The notes under the pieces: model-generated | Databases searched by the model: none | What the model was told of the DNA's origin: nothing | The model's input: only the letters and a program-made list of their open reading frames with translations | In this document: one piece after another, positions 1 through 11,186 of the stretch | Layout: each line of letters opens with the position of its first letter | Position numbering within the stretch: the stretch's first letter is position 1 | Origin: Cyclina sinensis | Lineage: Eukaryota; Mollusca; Bivalvia; Venerida; Veneridae | NCBI GenBank assembly: GCA_012932295.1 | Contig: JAAONU010000016.1 | Span: forward strand, 14,362,111 to 14,426,110 | DNA length: 64,000 nt | Direction of reading: 5' to 3' | Position numbers and translations under genes: made by a program

Positions 1-484
1 GACCTCTTGCAAAGGTGTTTATATATACGGGCCAGTTTAAGTTATCTTAAAAAAGTGAAGTATTTTGTAAAAAATGTATATTTACTTCAAAAATGTGTAA
101 AAGTTATATGCAGTAAAGGTAATTAAAAAAAATATGAATGTAAAAGTAAAATATTATCAATGCATCGAAGAGTCGACTTTTCCCATTACTTAATAAAGTC
201 AATTGATTGTTCACCTTGCATGTATCTGTGTAGATATGTCATCCATCGGTGAGATTAAGGGGTTAAACGTAATCAATTTATGGACATGGACTTTGCCTGC
301 ATTAGAAAAAAGATAATTTCTTAAAAGATAACTTGCATTTTTCATGTAAACTAAGAAAACAAAGTAATTCATTTATTTAGTATAAATATATAATACAATT
401 GCACACAACTGTGACAAAGTAAATTGCATAGGACACACATCTACAAATTCACCAATTTGTAATTATTTTTCAATTTTGAAAAAA

Positions 485-676
485 AAACTGTGCTGAATCG
501 TTATAATACTTTGTGGCAAGTCGTTAATTGTTTAAAATGTGTATTCCTTACACTTTTGAAAACTGTGGCGAATCATTATTACTTTGTGGCGAATCGTTAA
601 CTGACTTGTGGTGAATCGTGAATTTCTGTGGCGAATCGTTATTGAGGCGAATCGTTACTGTGGCGAATCGTTACAT
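485..676. repeat. Degenerate minisatellite, GTGGCGAATCGTTA-type units
   Basis: About eight imperfect copies of a unit close to CTGTGGCGAATCGTTA are seen, with variable spacers. The last copies (from about 615) are the tightest. The array lies downstream of the UBLCP1-like exon in that gene's orientation, so probably in its first intron. No coding or structural role is visible. Confidence 0.8.
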
Positions 677-877
677 ATTCCAAAATCTTTACCAGTTATG
701 TTAATACACATCTATATCTATAACCCAACAATCGATTTCCGATTATGACTGGGTGTGACAGAATGGTAGTTCTTTCGGAGGAAACCAAATGGATTTATTT
801 AGAAAGATAATTTGTAACTGAAATGAAAAATCAAACTCAGAGAAATGCAAAACTTAGATTTTGAACAGTTTTCCAAC

Positions 878-1037
878 CTTTCAACTTTAGACCGAGTAAT
901 TTCTGCCGCTCAGTCCGAACCCCTGTTTCCCTTTCTATCAATTTTTTCATGTCCGAGACTGTCTGTTGACTTGTCAGTTCTGTTAACTTGTATTCTTTTC
1001 CACTCCATTTTACACAAACTTCTAATGCGTCTGCCAT
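878..1037 (-). CDS. UBLCP1: UBLCP1-like phosphatase, first coding exon (ubiquitin-like domain)
   Basis: The exon encodes the start of a ubiquitin-like domain: MADALEVCVKWSGKEYKL, a TVSDMKKLIE segment and the ERQKLLGLKLKG motif. This pattern (VKW-G-EY near the start, then PERQKLLGLK-KG) matches my memory of ubiquitin-like domain-containing CTD phosphatase 1, a nuclear enzyme that dephosphorylates and inhibits the 26S proteasome. I start at the ATG at 1037; an in-frame ATG at 1061 would add eight residues with no family support. The frame ends at a good donor (AAAG|GTTGGA, GT at 877-876, phase 1). The catalytic HAD phosphatase exons should lie further left, beyond the window; no second exon was found between 1 and 840. 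A retrocopy is unlikely because homology stops at a splice donor. Confidence 0.72.
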
Positions 1038-1169
1038 GGCGTAAGCGTTAGAAATACACAACGTGAGGATAGCTACGGTCAGAATGAATAAGGGGAGAAT
1101 ATTGCGGAGGAGCTTAGACAGCGGTTACTTCCCATTCATATAAGGAGAGATAACTGCGAAGAGATTGGT

Positions 1170-1364
1170 TAGACAGGAGAGATTGATCAGTGGTAACGCG
1201 CTGGACTGGTAACCAAGGGATCGCAAGATCGACCCCCCCACTCCTCTACTTACATTACTAATTGTCTTCGGATGAGACGTTCTGCCAAATAGACACGTGG
1301 TCCTGGACCCGTGCTCATTATGGTACACTGAGCATGCAAAAGAACCAGGGGTGTCTCTATAGGG
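1170..1364 (+). mobile_element. tRNA-Thr-derived SINE, copy 1 (3'-truncated)
   Basis: The tRNA-like head has a box A region (CAGTGGTAACGCGCTGG), an anticodon-arm-like TGGACTGGTAACCA and a degraded box B (AAGATCGACCCC). The body has GGATGAGACGTTCTGCC and ACTGAGCATGCAAAAGAACC, shared with the copies at 5.6 kb and 39.6 kb. It stops around the GTGCTAGT segment, where a second SINE of opposite orientation begins, so the tail is missing. Confidence 0.75.
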
Positions 1365-1557
1365 GTGCTAGTCGTTTCGTCAACCAACCGTTTCGTCGAA
1401 TTGATTACATATAGTAAATGAAAAGTCGTTTCGTCAACCTGATTATTCAATTGGCGAAAAGTCTGAAATATTTCACACTTTCCACCTATTGAATATTCAT
1501 GCGTGATTCGAACTCCCATCTCCCGCGTGACATCCAAACACCCTAACCACTGGGATG
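1365..1557 (-). mobile_element. Second tRNA-derived SINE family, inverted
   Basis: On the minus strand the element starts with a tRNA-like head: box A-like AGTGGTTAGGGTGTTTGG and box B-like GAGTTCGAATC. The body contains three spaced GACGAAACG motifs. It abuts the plus-strand SINE tail to tail. No target duplication was found. Confidence 0.6.
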
Positions 1558-2622
1558 TTTTTCATTAAGAAGCCAAATCGTCCGCTTTCAAAAATAGTCC
1601 AGCTACAATAAAAATTACAATGTATATTTCATCTACTTTATAATTTCTGTGTGAAAATTATCAAATACAACTTTGCTTTTCAGTGCAAAGCATGTTGTAA
1701 GATTTCAAATTAATGAATGAAGAACATGAAATACATTCATCTATGGATAAGACGAAATGCATGGCTGAACGGCGATTTCAAGCATTTTTGGAAATGCTAA
1801 TACTTGTATTTATACAATTATAAGAAGGTGTGCACTAGACCGTAACAATAGATAGGAGCTTAGGCTTTATAAATAACTCATAAATATAAATATATTTTAA
1901 ATAAGACCTCATTGAACCCCAACAAGAAAAAGCTATAGCTCTATTACCAAATCAAACAACAAGAATTCTAAAAGACACCAATAAAATTTGAATTAAAACA
2001 TCACACTAATAGCAGATTAAGTCGATTTTTAGTACCAAATATCCCATTACGTGTTAACTATATTTGTAAAACGAAACTAGGTCCAGATGGCCAATCTGTC
2101 CTACGTACAGTAGGCCTATGCCACAAGTAACTGACGTCCCATAATGAAGGATCGCTGCCAGTTAAATGAAATTCTGCATTTGGTGCCACCATCTTCAGAA
2201 AAGGTGTTAGGTCAAACCTTGGAAACTACAGACCCTGTTCATGTTCTGTGCCTTGTATGAGATCATGCATAATTGTCTCTCCTCATCCAAACCATAACTT
2301 CCTCTATTAATTAAGTGTTCAGGGAAAGCAAGGAATTTCCAGAGGTTTCAGCCCAAAGACTTTTCCTCACCAAGACATTTCACTTCGAAGACTTTTCCTC
2401 ACCCCCTCCCCCAGATATAATATGTAGGCTACTCAGCTGGTGATTTACTTTCATTATATTATGTTAATAAATATTTTTATTATTAATTTTCATATTTTCA
2501 AATAAATTATGGCTTTTGATAAATTGGATTAATCATGTTATCAGCAACATTTTACAGTTCACTTTAAGAAGCATGTGATGTTAGGATAGTCAATCAACTC
2601 CCCATTGATTGGTAGTACTGTA
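1558..2622. other. AT-rich intergenic or intronic DNA
   Basis: Only short open frames are present, without splice-flanked conserved segments. I see no gene, RNA or clear repeat here. Confidence 0.5.
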
Positions 2623-2775
2623 GTAACCTGGCCCATAGCTCAGTGTGGGACACCTATCCAAGTAATAACCATTGCTTAACTTAGCAAACGTTCCAGACAC
2701 TCTAACCATGTTGCTAAAGAGCTAAGCCCAATAGCGAGGCTGTTGGAAATGCCTTATATATCGGGTGTCCATTAC
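2623..2775 (-). repeat. Dispersed repeat with GGACACC ends, copy 1
   Basis: In inverted orientation this stretch matches two copies at 18,335-18,481 and 18,640-18,787. Shared blocks on the element's plus strand include GCGACATGGTTAGAGTG, AACGTTTGCTAGTTAAGCAA and the inverted ends GGACACC / GGTGTCC. The element is about 150 bp. The GACATGGTTAGAGTG block resembles a tRNA box A, but no box B is obvious. Confidence 0.75.
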
Positions 2776-3835
2776 AGTGCTAAACAAGGCATGTAAACTA
2801 GTACCTTCGAAATAAAAATCAAACAGATTAAATTACTTGCGCAAAAGAAGAAAATATAATTAAATTAAAAGATAATTCACATACATATTCTAACTGTCAG
2901 GATAAAACGCCAAAGCGCATGGGGAAGGCAAATCGTGAACAATTTAGAATACAGTTAACAGAACAATAAATTCAACCGAAACACAAAAATTCTGATTCTC
3001 TATCTATCAACGCTTTTAGAACACTATCTGGCAAAATAGCTCAAAGTGATTCCAATACAGAGACAGAGGTTAAGGTCATCGAGGATCTCGTTAAAGATTT
3101 TGATGAAACTGAATTACGTTCAGCAGTTACAGTAAATCACCAAGTACAGAATATAAGTGAAATGTTAAAATAAAAAGGTATAACTTTAATTGTTATGTTA
3201 CCTGAAGTTTTTTGCCCAGTTATTACTTAACAGGCTGCAAAGCAGCAAGCTTCCTTTTCATTATCAAATCTTTTTATCTTTTTAAGTTATTTACACATAC
3301 AAATGTTTAAACTGAAAAAAAATCTTGCTTTTTGACGCACTTGTTGGTTCAGAGTTGGCTCACAATTTTGGGGTTGTCATAAAACACATGGAATCGAATC
3401 AATCCACACTATATTTTTTTGTAGTGTATCCTCGGCGTCAAGAAGTCTACTAACTTATCTGCTCCCTATGGCGAAACTAGTCGGGTGGTTTCAAATTTCA
3501 TTCGGAAAATTGAACATGCTTAAATATTAGCCTCAAATACTAAGATAGGATTCTAATTCTATTATCAAACAGACTTTTATCATGCTTAAAGAGGATGTTA
3601 AATAAGAAATAACTGACAATCAAGGATTTAGTTTCATTTGCAAACAATGAGTTCGTAATGAATATTCATGTCTAAATGACTTAGTGGGCGGGGTTTATTT
3701 GACTTTTTTGATATGCTGCTTCACATGTTTCCACAAGCGCGTGACAAAGGTAATTCTGTGCAAACCCAGCAACTGATGTCCGTACACTTGGTAAAACTCT
3801 GACAAGGAAAATCAGGAGAAGAAAGCCGACATTAT
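2776..3835. other. Non-coding AT-rich stretch
   Basis: No supported exon, RNA gene or mobile element was recognised. Open frames are short and lack compositional support. Confidence 0.45.
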
Positions 3836-3990
3836 ATAAATAACACATGGCTGTCGGGGTGATACTAGTAGTGGATATTGTCAACCCGAGAACTGGTATA
3901 TTACCCTGAGGCGCAGCCGAGGGGTAATATGCCAGTTCAAGGGTTGGCAATATCCACTATCACCCTGACAGTCATGTGTTATTTATTTTA
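3836..3990. repeat. Long imperfect palindrome (hairpin element)
   Basis: The left arm (AAATAACACATGGCTGTC, then GTGGATATTGTCAACCC and GGTATATTACCC) is repeated in reverse complement on the right (GGGTAATATGCC, GGGTTGGCAATATCCAC, GACAGTCATGTGTTATTT). The arms are about 75 bp each and meet at a GC-rich centre near 3,914 (GAGGCGCAGCCGAG). It is probably a MITE-like element able to form a cruciform. The open frame across it is a by-product. Confidence 0.8.
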
Positions 3991-4637
3991 TTATACCGAA
4001 AAACCTTATAACTACCATACAAGTTACTTACACAGTCAAAAGAAATAAAACAAATGCACATTATCATTTTCTTTTCCTGTCACAATATGGGGACGAGCTG
4101 TCTTTTGGTAATGATCCTAATCACAAACGCTTTATATTTACTAAAAATAGAATACAGTAATCAGTCCAAGGGATTTAACTACTACACTACCGAGTACGGA
4201 GGTTTGTAGGAGTTATGAGCCCAAGGGTGATATAAAAATATCTTCCGGGGAATATTCTCTGTGAGAGTGATATTCGATTAGAACACATTATGCGTCTATG
4301 GGAGTTTTACATTGAATGATAAACATGTATTGAGGTATAATAAACTGAAATGGAAAACAATATAGTTATTTTTTGCCAGACCGACGGTGATTTACTTTCT
4401 GTAACTGCTTGACGATTCGTTCAAAGCGTGAGACATACCAACGTCTATGCATTTGCTTATCAAAAAATACACAGATGTTGCTTCGAAAATCACTGAGTAA
4501 CAGCAAACTAATTGCTTTAATTTTGTGATACCAATAGACAAGAATACAGTGAGACGGAAAAGGTCTAGTAGCTTAATAGTTATGTAAAATTCGAAATAAG
4601 TAATTTCAAGACATTTTGTATTTGAATTAGTAAACAT
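3991..4637. other. Non-coding stretch
   Basis: No gene recognised; short AT-rich open frames only. Confidence 0.4.
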
Positions 4638-4979
4638 ATGATCTTTTCATTGGTCTCTGGTCCTGGTACAACAGATATTAAACATGAATACAGACAAAAC
4701 GCGTTTCCTACTACAACGCCCGTTTCTACAGATGCCAGATGTTCATTTACATCTGAAGATTTAGAACAATACAGTATATACTGTTACTTTCCTATTGAAA
4801 ACCTAGTGGAAATGTTGTCACATTCCAGAAGCATTCCACATGCCGTAAGCATCAAATCCATTTCGCAAGATGTTACTATTATTGAAATAATGGAAAACTC
4901 GTCGAACTCTTCCAATTTTATTACGTTCTGCAACAGAATCATTATCAGAAATACGTTTACAAGCACAGTCTTGACTTAA
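4638..4979 (+). CDS. Hypothetical ORF, 113 codons, possible terminal exon
   Basis: An uninterrupted frame of 113 codons begins with ATG and ends TAA at 4,977-4,979. A possible splice acceptor (GGTACAACAG before 4,676) lies inside it, so the true start may be there. The product has CSFTSEDLEQYSIYCYFPIE, then an evenly spaced run of isoleucines (SIKSISQDVTIIEI) that weakly resembles leucine-rich-repeat spacing, but no family is recognised. The opposite strand is also open over part of the region, which lowers confidence. Confidence 0.25.
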   Translation: MIFSLVSGPGTTDIKHEYRQNAFPTTTPVSTDARCSFTSEDLEQYSIYCYFPIENLVEMLSHSRSIPHAVSIKSISQDVTIIEIMENSSNSSNFITFCNRIIIRNTFTSTVLT

Positions 4980-5580
4980 GGTGGGAGCTTTGAACATGCG
5001 ATGTGATACCTGACGAATTTTCTGAAGTACAATTGAAGACTTTATGAGAGCGCAAAGGAATTATACACTAGAATCATACGAAGAAAATGAGGAATATATT
5101 ACACTTTATTCCCTGTGCCCCTGCAAATTTTACTATTATCTTTTATGTTGCTTCAGTATTTTTAATTCAATTTATTTTATTTCAGGCAGGTGCTAATTAG
5201 AGCTTTCTTTAACAGACAAATACATTGATGATGTCACATGTTATTACGCCACTCGATCAAATATGAATTATGATAATACAGAAAATATATTGTAATCTGG
5301 AGTCACTTGCAGTAAATGTAATCTAACTTGCCCTAAGTATACTGATTTATGAAAACATTTTTTATCCGTACTTTTTTCAGTTGCCTACACAACAGTAATT
5401 CATATTTTTGATGTCATCAAATGATAAGAACATTTTGAATAGTATTAGTAAAATATTTACTAGGCTTTTATGTTAAGATCAAGAACATAATTGTTGAAAT
5501 TGATAAAAAAGAATATTGTTATGCTCTTTTGACTGTGCCTTGTCTTTCACGACAGTTTTTTTGCGTATTTTATATATAGC
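4980..5580. other. Non-coding stretch
   Basis: Nothing beyond AT-rich sequence was recognised. Confidence 0.4.
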
Positions 5581-5590
5581 TGTAAATGCT

Positions 5591-5843
5591 GTCTATCTAT
5601 CTATTTGAGATTATTTATCGTCGGCACCGGTTGCCCATATGACCGACGCCCCCTGCAGAGACTAGCATCCCATTCCAGAGACACACCTGGTTCTTTTGCA
5701 TGCTCAGTGTATAGCACTGATACATGGGACCTCGGTTTAATCATCCGAAAGACTATTAGTAATGTTAGTGGAGGTGTGGGGCATCGAACTCGGGCCCCCT
5801 GGTTTACAAGTCCAGCGCGTTACCACTGGACCACATCCGCTCC
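5591..5843 (-). mobile_element. tRNA-Thr-derived SINE, complete copy with target duplication
   Basis: The minus strand starts with the tRNA-like head: box A TGGTCCAGTGGTAACGCGC, an anticodon arm CTGGACTTGTAAACCAG that keeps TGT (Thr), and box B GAGTTCGATGCCCC. The body carries TTTCGGATGATTAAACCG and GAGCATGCAAAAGAACCAGG, ends with GTCATATGGGCAACCGG, and has a short (TAGA)n tail. It is flanked by the exact 10-bp duplication TGTAAATGCT (5,581-5,590 and 5,844-5,853), so the insertion is intact and relatively young. Open frames across it are not genes. Confidence 0.93.
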
Positions 5844-5853
5844 TGTAAATGCT

Positions 5854-8800
5854 TAACATTTAATGCCAATAAATATATGTTACGTTATGTTACATGTTAT
5901 TGTTATAATTCCAGTTTCAGTTGATTGCCTGTTCACATTTTTGTTACTATAAAGAAATTGAATTTTCCTGGTTAGTCCCGCTCGACCGTAGAAACGCTCG
6001 GCCTACTGTGGTTGATGATAACGATGATGATAATAATTTTACAAATTTGAAAGCGTATGTTCATCGAATGATCCCACATATGTAATGGTCATGGTAGTGG
6101 GCAAACGACTTTTTGCCACATCAACTGGAAAGAAGGGTTCCTTTCAAGAGTTAAGTTCTGCTTAATTGAAAGAGTACGTAATGTTATATCTTATTCATTT
6201 TCTACGTACAATGTAGTCTTCACGTCTTGCGCCCTTAACACATTTTCACTTGTCAATTTATTTTCGTCCTCTTAGTTTTCCAAATACTTATCGAATAAGA
6301 ATATTCAAATAAGGGTGCAGTTCCAAATCTTGTCGATGATTATTTTTTTTTACACATGTAACACAAAAATCATTCCACTTTCAAGTACTTCGCAGGATTT
6401 GTTCTTCTTTTTCTTTTTGGAGTTTGTAAATCATGGATATTATTTCGATGAACTACAATATACAGATTATAATAACAAAAGACGGACATTTGTAACGCAT
6501 TATCTTTAATTGTCAGGTTATGTACGTTTAAGCTGCCATGTGTTGTCTTGTTTTGGTATTTTCGTACATGAATTGCAGAAAGTATTTACTAATTTATTTT
6601 TAAAGATAGACCACCCTTTAAAGAATGAAAGAAATGGTCATCATTGTGAATGGATCCCAGTCTAGTTTTTCTCCATATTTAACAAAGCTGAAGGACAAAG
6701 CCAAACAAGATTATTTCTGTCATTATACATAATTATATAATATTATTATATTGAAGCTTTTTGTTAGCCTATCTTTAAACTGATTTACTTAACAGAGACC
6801 AAAGGGGGAACAAAGGAATTTTCTACTTTCAAGACTTGAAATGTTGACTTAAATTTAAAAAATCCCTTTATTAGTATCAATATATATTTCACTTCCAAAA
6901 TGTTTACATGCAAAAGCGGGATGAGATACAAACAATTCATTTGGACTTAAATTGTGGACCAGCCGATCCACGAAATCTATGGACGTTCGTACGAATCACG
7001 AATGACGATAAATGACGATTAATCTCGTCATTCACCTTACGTAGATTATTACATAATAACATTTTATAAAGCGTTCACGATATATACAAAATATTTATGC
7101 AAATGTGGCAACATAAAAGTTTTTCAAGGAAAAAGTATGACCCACTTTAAAAGTATAAAACTCTTGAGGTTATTACAATTATTCAGTCGTATACAGACAA
7201 CCAAACCAATATATTTGTAACAAGGACAGTTTCATGTTTGGCTTGCATGCTGAAATCTTTTTCCGCTAAGGGTTTCTGCCTATTGCTGCATCAGTTATTG
7301 TCGGACATTACGAAAGAATTCCGAACAGTGCCCACTTTTATAAAAAAATACATGTTATGTGTAACAAATACCATACGCATAGCCAGAAATGATACTGTCA
7401 GTTATAAAAGATGACTTTAATAGTACCATGGTGTACAGACAAGCAATAGTCATTCTGTATTGCGTGATAGGCCAATGGTCATACAGACAGATGTGTTCCC
7501 ATGCATTCAATTCTTGTGTTTAATATGTGAGTAGGTTTATTTTAAATTGCCCCTGAGTAGCAAAGCAAACACAAAAACATATAAAGATGTAATATAAAGA
7601 AGTAATATATTAATTGAAGAATGGACAAAAAACAAACGGACTGACAGACTGACTACTTCTTTATGAGAAATATTTGTGCTATGTCATGCGTGCATGTGTA
7701 GTTAGAAGTGACATATACATACATACATTTTGGTATTATTTCACATCGTCTTGACAATGAAACGTGAGCTTTACCAAGGAACTGTGGATATCTTTTGGAC
7801 ACGTAGTCTTCATGTTTTAAACATTTATATGAAGTTAGTAATTTCGATTTATAAACAACTGCATTACAGAGCAGATATGCATTGTACACGAACGGAGGAC
7901 TTGTGCAGTCACTATCTTCATAAGTGCAAGTTTTTTTCATGTTTTATATTTTTACTTTGTTTCTCATTTTATTTTCCACCTGTCTTCCTTCTCTTATATA
8001 CTAAAAATATTTGTTTTCAAATTTAAAGCATTTTCACTTCTCAACTCTAACTGTATGTGTCTCTGAAGACTTATACCTAAATCTTGCGCTTTATAAAAGG
8101 AAAATCAAAATAGAATTTGATAGGTATGTTTCGTTCGAATAAAAAGATAATACTATTAATATATCTAGGTAGATATTTTATCACTTCTTTTGTTGTACTC
8201 CTTCATTGACAGAAACTGCCTGTTGTTCTATTTATATTTAGGGGGAAAAAACGTTTCTCTGAAGTAAGCAACAAACCGATGCAAGACCTAATATTCTACC
8301 TCTTTTGCATGACCTAAAACATGTATATACTCTCATAATATCTAGAGTCTCAAAGTTACGAATGTATTTTTATTATCATCTATAATGTATATAATTAAAT
8401 TCTGACCGTTACAGTTCGAATGTTTTTTTATAATTAATATTATTAGTTCCCATAATTTTCAATAGTTAATAGAAGAGCTCTTTTTTTTCGAAATAAATTG
8501 CAAAAGACAACAGAGTGAGTAAAATGAGACGTCAAACGGTACGTGAAACTCAATTACGGCATAAATTGATAACATTTTACACTCGTAAAACAACAAAAAG
8601 CAAGAAAGCGGTAACCATAAATTCCTTTCATGTGTATAAGGTACAAATCAGGTGATATGGTCCAAAGGCAACGTAATTACGCTTTGCAGAAGTCCAGCAA
8701 AATGCTGTTGCCCAAGGGCTGTAATCATGGTCGTTTTAAAGGGGGTCGGTTTACCTATCTTACAGAATGTATAACATCACGCTATCTTACATTGAGTGAA

Positions 8801-9299
8801 GGGATGGCCGGATCCGTCATACGTAAAACAGTTTTACTGTAAACCATCAGATCAAATTTAATGCATCAGCATCTTTTCCGTAATAAATTCTGCACTTTTT
8901 ACGCTTTTTGCATTCTTTCACTTTTCCTCAAGTGATCATCTTAATCGGGTAAAGTAGTGCAAACAATGATTTGCCTGATTGTTTGTCACTCATGTAATTA
9001 TAGAATACTCCCAGCTTGGTTTAGTTCTCGGTCAGTGTTACATTTCAGCATGTAAAAATAACATAATTTAAATACTCATCACACGAAGCAACTGTAGATA
9101 TTCGTCCTGTCTATTTGTCCAGTATTGTCATATGACATGAAATACTGTCTACATATATTATTGTTTCAGCTGTATATATACTTGTTTGCGTTCTACATTT
9201 TCTCATAACAATACACTGTATTTCTGTAAAACTGTTCTAAATATTAGAGTAAAATAACAATATACAAAAACACAGTTATCAATTTTTACCCTTTGACAG
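5854..9299. other. 3.4 kb without a supported gene
   Basis: I checked for exons upstream of the lectin-like gene that starts at 9,300. A hydrophobic open stretch starting with ATG near 9,138 (MKYCLHILLFQLYIYLF) could be a signal peptide, but no donor of the required phase 1 follows it, so it was not called. The rest is AT-rich with scattered homopolymers and no clear repeat. Confidence 0.4.
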
Positions 9300-9388
9300 C
9301 TGGTTGTCCCAATGGCTTTATGCAATCCACTAACACATGTTCCTGCTACAGTCCAAGTGTGGAACCAACTACTTTTGATAAAGCGCAG
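9300..9388 (+). CDS. Lectin-like gene, exon A (CPNGF segment)
   Basis: The acceptor is CCCTTTGACAG and the donor is CAG|GTAAGT. The exon enters in phase 1 and leaves in phase 0. It encodes GCPNGFMQSTNTCSCYSP followed by TTFDKAQ: the N-terminal strand with the long-form CTLD cysteine pair and the start of the first helix, where the Ala before the next conserved Cys is typical. Confidence 0.75.
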
Positions 9389-11058
9389 GTAAGTTTGCTT
9401 TTCGTATCAAAAATGTTTAGCCTAAACTTAAGGCATTTGTTAGGTTTGTATTAGAGTTTGGAGAATAGCGATTTGTTATAAATGAGTAGTATGTCTATAT
9501 ACCCAACGGAAACATTTTTTTTATTAAAAATCTTCTTTCTTTTTTCACCAGTACAGAATGGGTCAACAAAATATATAGGCAGAATATCATTGGCTAGCTT
9601 TTGAGTATGCCCCCTACTTAAAAAGAACCCGCTACCTTGAAAAAAAAACCAATACTTCAGCCGGTTCAATTAGCATAGCTTTTTGGAAATATTGAATGGC
9701 TAACAATTATTATTTGTTGTTCGTCTGAGGTTTAGTTAAAACTAACTAAGATGATACCTATTTCATAAAGACAATCTCAAAGACGTAACTTTATACTGGT
9801 TTGCTGGGTGATCTTCTTACAAGAAGTTTTGATAGTTTCTACCACAGCTAAAATTTGACAAAATAGTTTCAAGTCTCTCGTCCACTTCTTTACGATAACT
9901 TTTTTGGTGTTGTTTTTTTGTTTTTGTTTGTGTGTTTGTTTGTTTTTCAGAAACAGTGCTAATCAAAAAACAGTAGTGAAGATCACAAGTCCTGAAGAGA
10001 ACGCATTTGTTCACAGTATTATTAGAGGAATCGGTAGTAAGTTCAACGTGTTCTTATTTTTGTTCTTCTTAAATAATATGGCGGTGCTAAATTTTCATTT
10101 TGAAACATCTTTTATAAAGCAGAAAAGTCCTCACATTAAATTTTATTCCTTTTATCATTTTGTTTTAAAGAAAACAACGTTTCTTCATCGAACTGTCGAT
10201 AAGTTTAGCTGTGTAAGTTATACAATCATCAAAAAATTTTAGTACTCAGGTAGCATTTCGACGAAAAGAATTATCTGATGACAGAACGATTCATTTGGAA
10301 GTCTTAAATCAGAACTTAACCATTTCACTTCTCTTTTCATTATGGTATCAATGATAAAACGTCGCCAAATAAATAACACACATGTAACACAATTATGCAT
10401 TTATCAGCTTCTTTAAAAAATTTGTAAAACAACCAAGTCCATAAGCTTGTATTGACCTTTTACGATTTTAAAATCATGGGAGTACATTATATTGTTATTT
10501 TGTTAAATGTACATTTATGATACCTAATGTATAACTTTGCTTTAGTCAGATTAGTACAAATTCAAGGTCTTGATAGTGTTGTTGTGGAAATAGATAAAAA
10601 AAAAATATCAACGCTTTTCAATATATTAGGATTATATAAATTATCATTTTGCTTATGGTATTCAGTAGAATTGATGCATGTAATTTAATAAGAAGGTATT
10701 TGGCGGGTAGATTTACATAAACTACGCTATATGTTTTCAAATAACCAGACAGTTTTAACAATCTAACGAGTTTGCCGAAACAGTTAGCTAGGTTATGTAC
10801 ATATTTAAAATCGTTTGAGATGTTTTACTTTTTTCAGCAAATTTTATCTTTATTGGTACCGATGAGAAAAACGGAAATGGCAAAAGATGGGTAGTTGATG
10901 GTTCACTCGTAACATATGGAAACTGGATGATAGGATTTCCTGTTACACAGCCAACTAGATCATGCATAGTTATGTTAACCTCAGATGGAAAATGGGCTAA
11001 TTTAAATGAAAAGGCCTGCTCATATGACCTGATGTATGTCTGTGAATTCATTCCATAG
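9300..11058 (+). CDS. C-type-lectin-like domain gene (three exons seen, reading-phase conflict)
   Basis: Exons at 9,300-9,388, 9,951-10,036 and 10,838-11,058 together carry a C-type lectin-like fold: the CPNGF start, the KITSPEENAF helix block, then GSLVTYGNW, a cysteine pair and the terminal MYVCEF. Such proteins are usually secreted or membrane-anchored glycan- or pathogen-binding molecules and are expanded in bivalves. The canonical sugar motifs are not intact: QPT stands where EPN or QPD is expected, and WAN-L-N replaces WND, so calcium-dependent sugar binding is doubtful. Exon 1 ends in phase 0, but exon 2 is open only if entered with one base of a codon, which implies a 1-bp indel, a missed small exon or a pseudogene. 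The signal-peptide exon was not found. AATAAA lies 122 bp after the stop. Confidence 0.7.
9951..10036 (+). CDS. Lectin-like gene, exon B (SPEENAF helix block)
   Basis: The acceptor is TTTGTTTTTCAG and the best donor is GGTA|GTAAGT. The open frame gives NQKTVVKITSPEENAFVHSI, a typical CTLD second-helix region. Read directly from exon A (phase 0), it gives KQC, with the Cys where the fold needs it, then a TAA stop. Removing the T at 9,960 would join the two frames. This looks like a single-base indel between the conserved Cys and the rest. Confidence 0.7.
10838..11058 (+). CDS. Lectin-like gene, exon C (C-terminal half of the domain)
   Basis: The exon follows TACTTTTTTCAG, is entered in phase 1 consistently with exon B, and runs 73 codons to TAG at 11,056-11,058. 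It encodes RWVVDGSLVTYGNW, a Cys-x4-Leu block (RSCIVML), GKWANLNEKAC and MYVCEFIP, giving the three C-terminal cysteines of the fold. The frame is intact, and both its ends match family expectation. Confidence 0.85.
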
Positions 11059-11180
11059 ATCAAGAGCTGAGAAAAAAGTCAGACCTTTAAATTCCACAAA
11101 GATAATTTGCCATAATTTCGATGATATATGATTTGAGAAACCATATATAGACATATTACATTATTAACTCTTTTCTTTAG

Positions 11181-11186
11181 AATAAA
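11181..11186 (+). promoter_or_regulatory. Candidate polyadenylation signal AATAAA
   Basis: AATAAA lies 122 bases after the stop of the lectin-like gene, in a plausible 3' UTR. The context is AT-rich, so a chance match is possible. Confidence 0.4.

Noticed and set aside
5765..5843. Possible tRNA-Thr gene
   Set aside because: The acceptor stem does not close, and the sequence continues into a SINE body shared with two other copies.
5605..5856. 83-codon plus-strand frame
   Set aside because: It is the antisense of a complete SINE with a target duplication.
9138..9208. Hydrophobic ATG-started peptide as signal exon for the lectin-like gene
   Set aside because: No donor in phase 1, required by the exon at 9,300, follows before the in-frame stop.
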